NCBI GenBank assembly: GCA_003260075.1
Contig: QLIY01000505.1
Location: 1 to 64,000, forward strand
DNA from: Phallusia mammillata
Taxonomy: Eukaryota; Chordata; Ascidiacea; Phlebobranchia; Ascidiidae
DNA: 64,000 nt
Direction: 5' to 3'
In this document: positions 46,791 through 64,000 of the stretch, piece by piece
How the letters are laid out: each line of letters starts with the position of its first letter
Numbering within the stretch: the stretch's first letter is position 1
Position numbers and translations under genes: made by a program
Notes under the pieces: generated by a model
The model's database searches: none
Told to the model about the DNA's origin: nothing
Seen by the model: the letters and a program-made list of their open reading frames with translations, nothing else

Positions 46791-48171
46791 AACTACAGTA
46801 TTTACCATAAAATTTGTTTTTTTATAACTCAAGATAAGTCAAATACTAAAAACATAATTATTGTTAATCCCGGAAAGACTCCTGTCATGGGTTCAAATCC
46901 CACCGCAGGCTAGATTTTTCTCGCCTACGCCTTGCCATATGGTGGTGAATGCTTGGTGACCAGCTGATTCGGTATGGCGCCTTCAATGGGCCTGGTGTAC
47001 GGTGATTTATTGTTAATGAAGTTGCACTATTAAATCTTTCAGGCAAATATCTTTTTTCTTTTTTTTTCTTTGGCGGCGCAAAATCTATGTTTTTAAAAAT
47101 GTGTTACACATTCTACTACATTATCTAATGCAGGATAATATTACTGAAATCTTGCTTATCGCAATTACATCACAAAAGCAAATGAGAAATAGGTGTATTA
47201 ACATATAAATATCTAACATTCATTGTTTATCATGTCTTGCTCAAACTGGAAACATACAATACAAACATTTGAAGTAAACGGTAGAACAAGGAAAGCCCTA
47301 CAAAGCAAGGTAAACTGTCCTGCGTTTTATGGAGTCAATTCAACAGAACCATATGACTTTCGTCAATCTATAGAATATAGATCGAATAAACTCTAATTAA
47401 AAAAGTGATAACCGTATTTTCTAGTTCATTAAATTTACCTATACGATATGCTCTCCAAACAATCAACTACCCTTTCCTACAGAAACAAGTCAGAATACCA
47501 AATTAGTCACTTTTAGAAAACGGAATTTTTATTCCCTTGGTTCTGCTTTTGTTGACGAGCAAAGGGTTTCTGACGTCATGAAAATCCCCGGTTTCTGCCA
47601 AATACAACGGAAATGATAAGTGCGGGATATTCCCAGATTTCCATCATTCAAAAACGAAAAAGTCCTATTCAAAATAAAATTGAATGAGATTTGCGCAATA
47701 AAAGTACCGTACCGAAGCGGAAATTTTAGTACAATAGAATACAAAATGACCAAAAAAGTTTTTTTTTAAATCGGAAACTTAATTGTTTCAAATATTTAAA
47801 CTAATTTGGTGATTTACAACAATAAAAAATAGGTGTTTTACTGTTCTTCAGTGTATGCATTTGTATTTTATTACTAGAAACTTTGGGATAAAAATCTTAA
47901 AAATAACCATCAGGGGGAGCTCTGCGCAATGTAACCTAGCAACCATTGGAAGCAGTGAAGCGAAAAAATAATTTTGCAACATAGCAAATAGTTTAAACTG
48001 GTTTATGTGGAGTTCCGTATTGCTTCATGCAAACCTCTTTTGCAAGTATTCTAAACAAAAAAGCAAGTAAAACTAACCAAGTGCGTTCAATAGAAAAACT
48101 ATATTGATAAGAGAACTCCATTGATTTTTGGCAGAGCAGTATAGGTTTAGGATTGTTTTTGTTTCTAAAAA
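46791..48171. promoter_or_regulatory. Head-to-head intergenic region (UBAN / C6orf163-like)
   Basis: 1.4 kb between divergent start codons, so both promoters should lie here. It includes a SINE fragment (46861-47025). No TATA or initiator can be assigned with confidence. Confidence 0.4.
46861..47025 (+). mobile_element. tRNA-derived SINE, 5'-truncated
   Basis: Begins within the anticodon-like arm (CCCGGAAAGACTC), then a B box variant GGTTCAAATCCC. The conserved tail follows, with 'cgccttgccatatggtggtgaatgcttggtgaccagctgattcggtatggcgcc'. A box missing. Confidence 0.65.
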
Positions 48172-50730
48172 ATGTCAAATAGAATTTATAGGCAACATGG
48201 AAGACCCCAATCTGCTGAGAGGTTGACATTCAAGTATCCAATTCCACCAGACAAGCTGAAACTGTTTAGCAAACATGGTTATGTTGAACGACCAAAAACA
48301 GCGGCAGTGGACTACTTGGAACACATGCTGACAAAAACATCTCTTACTACACAAAAGGCATCACATGAAAATATTGAAGGTGAAATGAGCAGATACAAAC
48401 TATCATTTACTTTTTAAATAGCATATGCAAAGGCTACAAAGTACACTATAAGGATCACTGTTATCAACATTAGATGTAGTGGCCACACAACAGTTTATGT
48501 ACAGCAGGGTGTCAGCAACCGCTTGCATAAATGCCAACTGTTGGTTTTTCATGACCTGTCAAGTGATTTTACCTTTGTATTTAAGTACAATTCGACTTTA
48601 AATTATTGTGTTTCCAGTTTGTTATGAGTTAATAGTTTAAAAGTAGTCTACAGACATGAATCTGCATGCTGTCTGATTACTATTTAAATCAGCTGGCACA
48701 AACCCCTATTTCACGAGTCATTACTGTTTTGACATAGAAAGCAAATTGGCAAACAATATTGAAAGGTTACTGACCTGATGTACCCAGTAGATTTTCTTGC
48801 GAATTTAAAAAGTGTGAGCTATGCTAGTTTACAGCTTAGAGGGAACATTGCTCACATAAGATTTTGCTTCCTATCTTAAATTACAGACATGTGAATTTAT
48901 AGAAATTGGACGGAATGTCTATGAAAGGAAAGTTCTGCGATTCCAAAAGGAAAAAGAGCTTGCTGTACAAAATGCAATCAGCGAGACATCCAAACAACTG
49001 CTACAACAATTTGACAAAGTACAGAATAACATCCTTTTGTTTTGCTTGAAATAATATCCATGGACAGCATGTTTTGAAACAAATTGTTAAAATTGTTGTG
49101 AAAAATATCTTTAGACTTTAGGTAGATACTTTTTGTGTGTTTACAGTCATTTTGGTTTACATTTTTACAATTATTCCCATAGAATGCTGTATAAAGACTT
49201 GCACAAAATCAGAAATTTTCATTGTATTGTTAAAAGAAATTGAAATGGTACTTGTTGCATTAACAATGTCTGTCCCCCCCCCCTTTACATTTTTACAATT
49301 ATTCCCATAGAATGCTGTATAAAGACTTGCATAAAATCAAAAATTTTCATTGAATTGTTAAAAGAAATTGAAATGTTGGTACTTATTGCATTAACAATGT
49401 CTGCTGAGGTGATAAACATTGCCTAAAGTATTTGTGGCACCATTCCTAAAAAAACTGCCCCGCAGTTGGGAACCAATGTTATGCAATGGGATTGAAACTA
49501 ATTCTGCGCATTATCAATTTACAGGAACTGCGATCAAAACTTCAAAATGCATATAATGAGAAGGAAAGGGCCTTGGAAAATCAACTTACTTATTATGAAA
49601 ACTTGGCAGGAAGCACAAAAACAAACCGTGATCTACTGGAAAATGAAAGAAAACACCAGCTGATTGAGAAAATGAATAAGGAAAAGGAAGATGCTTTAAA
49701 ACAGCAATGGGAACTGGCAGAAAAGTATACAACTGCATAGCTTTTATAATGTTACTTTGTTAAAAAAAATGTTTGAAAGTTGTTGATAAATTCAAAATCT
49801 ACAACAAATTGAGTTTCATACTTGTGGCTAGGTTAAAAGCTGAAGCAATTGAAGTTGCACTAACTGAGCAACACAAAAAGCTTCGGTCAATAGCAGTTAT
49901 TGAACGAGAAGATGCAGTCGCCCAAGCACTACGTGTTGCCAAAAAGCAATCAACAACCAAAGTGGAAAAAGAAGTTACAGACACTCAATCCTACTGCAAG
50001 AAGATTACAGACGAAATGTTGGAGAAACAAAAACGGTTACACCAAGTTGAAATTAGACATTTGAATGAAAGGTAAGTGTTATTTTCAATACAGATGAGAG
50101 TAAAAATGATAAAACGTTGGCCTTGCAAAATGTTCTTGTTTTTTAAAATGCTTTGACTAAGTGTGCTTTGATACTAGTAAAGCTGTATGTAATTGATCAC
50201 AAAGACGATTTGTCATATGATAGAAGAAGGTTTTACTTATTCCAAGTCTCAAGTTTAAAGAGCTCTTCTGGCAAATGTGATTTTTATTATTCCAAGTCTA
50301 TTGGTATTCTTTTCGGGTATCAGTTTGACATTAAAGTGTGTTAAGTTACACACTTTTATTAGCATTAACGTTTTTAGTTATACACATTTGTTCCATACCA
50401 TATTTGAGTTATTTGGGCATTTTGTGAATCACATTCTAAGTCACTTATGATTAATTCAGGATAGCACAGCTGACACAAGAATCTAGAAGGTTCCATCACA
50501 ATGAGAAAACTGCACAGAAGGATTATGTGGACATAGAAAGCGACTACAGCAAATTCCTCGATCTAACCGAAACAACACCGTGTCATTCAGACTATCTGAT
50601 CACACCACGAAAACATCTACATGGCATTGGTACTGGCAGATTATGTAAAGAAACACAGACAAACTTAATTGCATTGGAGCAGGACACAAGAACGGTCCAA
50701 ACGGATATTCAAATTTGTGCAATAAGATAG
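48172..50730 (+). CDS. Coiled-coil protein, C6orf163-like
   Basis: Five exons: 48172-48379, 48903-49018, 49525-49724, 49832-50071, 50460-50730. The phases fit exactly and give 344 aa. Residues about 85-290 are a long charged coiled coil rich in Lys/Glu/Gln with Ala heptads. The C-terminal TETTPCHSDYLITPRK resembles the region following the coil in vertebrate C6orf163 (329 aa), which has similar length and layout; this is a recalled resemblance, not an alignment. The N-terminus carries 'GRPQSAERLTF' and 'VERPKTA'. Exon 2 uses the AG at 48901-48902; an earlier AG (48886-48887) would need a different phase. Function unknown. A C-run duplication lies in intron 2 (49274-49283). Confidence 0.6.
48505..48777. 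mobile_element. hAT-type miniature element in intron 1
   Basis: Starts CAGGGTGTCAGCAACCGC and ends GGTTACTGACCTG. Flanks ATGTACAG and ATGTACCC agree at six of eight bases. Internal text resembles the 12971 element ('cctgtcaagtg', 'atcagctggcacaaacc'), so the two belong to one family. Confidence 0.6.
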
Positions 50731-51816
50731 TGAGATTAAGATGCAATGTTTTAGGCAAAGCTGTAATATTTCAGAAGTTAAAACAAATCCTAATTTTATT
50801 AGTTTGTTGTTGTCATAAAGATTATGTTTTGGAATTGGTAAATAGGCATTTTATAATACTGTTTACATTAGGCATGACAAAAAGCTATTAATTTTTTTTA
50901 AATGGGGAAGCATAGATGAAACGTTTAGCAATATGTGGTATACAACATGGTGTGAAATATTACAATCTTATGAATATAATTTGCTGCTTTTTAATTGTGT
51001 AAGTGCCTTCATTTCCAATTGTGTTTATTTCCTATATACCCACATTACCTTCATTATTGCCAGTGCAAATGTCTTGCTCATGTATAGTTTATTCATGACT
51101 TTTCGATCATTGTTTTATAGCAAACATGTTATTGTGTTTTAACACTTTACTTTTACCACCTTTCTTTTCATCTTGTTTCACTAGGTGCCCCCCCCCCCAT
51201 GTCTTGCTCATGTATAGTTTATTCATGACTTTTCGATCATTGTTTTTATAGCAAACATGTTATTGTGTTTTAACATACTACACTTTTACCACCTTTCTTT
51301 TCATCTTGTTTCACTAGGTGTTCAGTGTTCATCATTTAACAAAATAAACCTATAAACTGAAACATGGCTGAGTTTCAGCAGGGCAAACAGCTACATAGCC
51401 AGAGAGCAACTACAGTTTTTTTGCTATGAGCCAAAACTGTCAGTACGCCAGGCCTATTCAAGGTGTTCTACCGAATTAAGCTTAAAATCCAAAGCATTCC
51501 CATATGGCAAGACATACACCAAAGTGATGTATCAGACCTGGGACAATAAATTGAAGACCACTTGATTCTGTATTATGTCTTCAATGAGCCTGACATACTA
51601 TGATTTATATATGAGTGGGATCGGTGGTCTGCACAGACGCTGCAAGGCTGATCCCAGTATGTATGTATGTTCATCTTAGCTAAGTAAAATTTGGTACTTA
51701 AAGTGGTTAGGAATATGTCGGCAAAACCAAAAAACTACAGACCACAATAATCAAACCAAATGTGTTTTTGTGGAAAATTTATTGTACAGTACACAGGCAA
51801 AATGCAAAAAGCTTGA
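50731..51816. other. Spacer between convergent C6orf163-like gene and PRPF6
   Basis: 3' flanks of both genes. Near-copies at about 51070-51187 and 51199-51318 flank a C run (51188-51198). At 51480-51665 a SINE tail ('cccatatggcaag...gaagaccacttgattctgt...cttcaatgagcctgac') lacks the tRNA-like head. No gene. Confidence 0.55.

Positions 51817-64000
<12,184 letters not shown>

Overview
This is eukaryotic, animal nuclear DNA. The genes are split by short AT-rich introns with GT..AG junctions. They encode metazoan families: an SLC19 vitamin carrier, ADP-dependent glucokinase, a death-domain adaptor, PAF acetylhydrolases, a UBAN ubiquitin-binding coiled-coil protein, a C6orf163-like protein and the splicing factor PRPF6. 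Compact genes, AT-rich spacers and many hAT-type miniature elements fit an invertebrate deuterostome. An ascidian such as Ciona is my best guess; this is inference, not proof.

Layout. 1-11.6 kb has no gene I recognise; it holds repeats, miniature transposons and a GC-rich block. 11.6-15.4 kb (+): SLC19 carrier, 8 exons, 475 aa. 18.0-19.8 kb (-): ADPGK, 3 exons, 476 aa. 22.3-23.7 kb (-): a 181-aa protein made almost wholly of two death domains, 4 exons. 25.7-37.6 kb (+): six tandem, intronless PAF-acetylhydrolase genes (numbered 1-6 here). The last has lost both the catalytic Ser and His. 39.6-46.8 kb (-): a 13-exon, 461-aa coiled-coil protein ending in a UBAN motif. 48.2-50.7 kb (+): a 5-exon, 344-aa coiled-coil protein, probably C6orf163-like. 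51.8 kb to the window end (-): PRPF6, 13 exons, C-terminal 678 aa; its N-terminus lies beyond the window. I derived exon coordinates by hand from splice consensus, reading frame and phase. In every multi-exon gene the exon lengths sum to a whole number of codons once the assembly defects below are removed.

Assembly quality shapes how this window should be read. About 40 runs of 9-14 C (or G), plus two of about 50, occur through the window. Most sit between a sequence and a slightly diverged, truncated copy of itself. Where they fall in exons they break known proteins, and collapsing the copies restores the frame (SLC19 exon 4; PAF-AH genes 3 and 4). These look like unmerged allelic contig ends with homopolymer tails, not biology. 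Four single N bases (4594, 6154, 43047, 59543) mark further joins. Between 3.6 and 7.2 kb an empty-site allele is spliced into the middle of the transposon-bearing allele, which reveals a polymorphic TA-flanked element.

I see no single new pathway linking all the genes. The best biological leads are the PAF-AH array with its degenerate last member, and two signalling-type proteins nearby (tandem death domain and UBAN).
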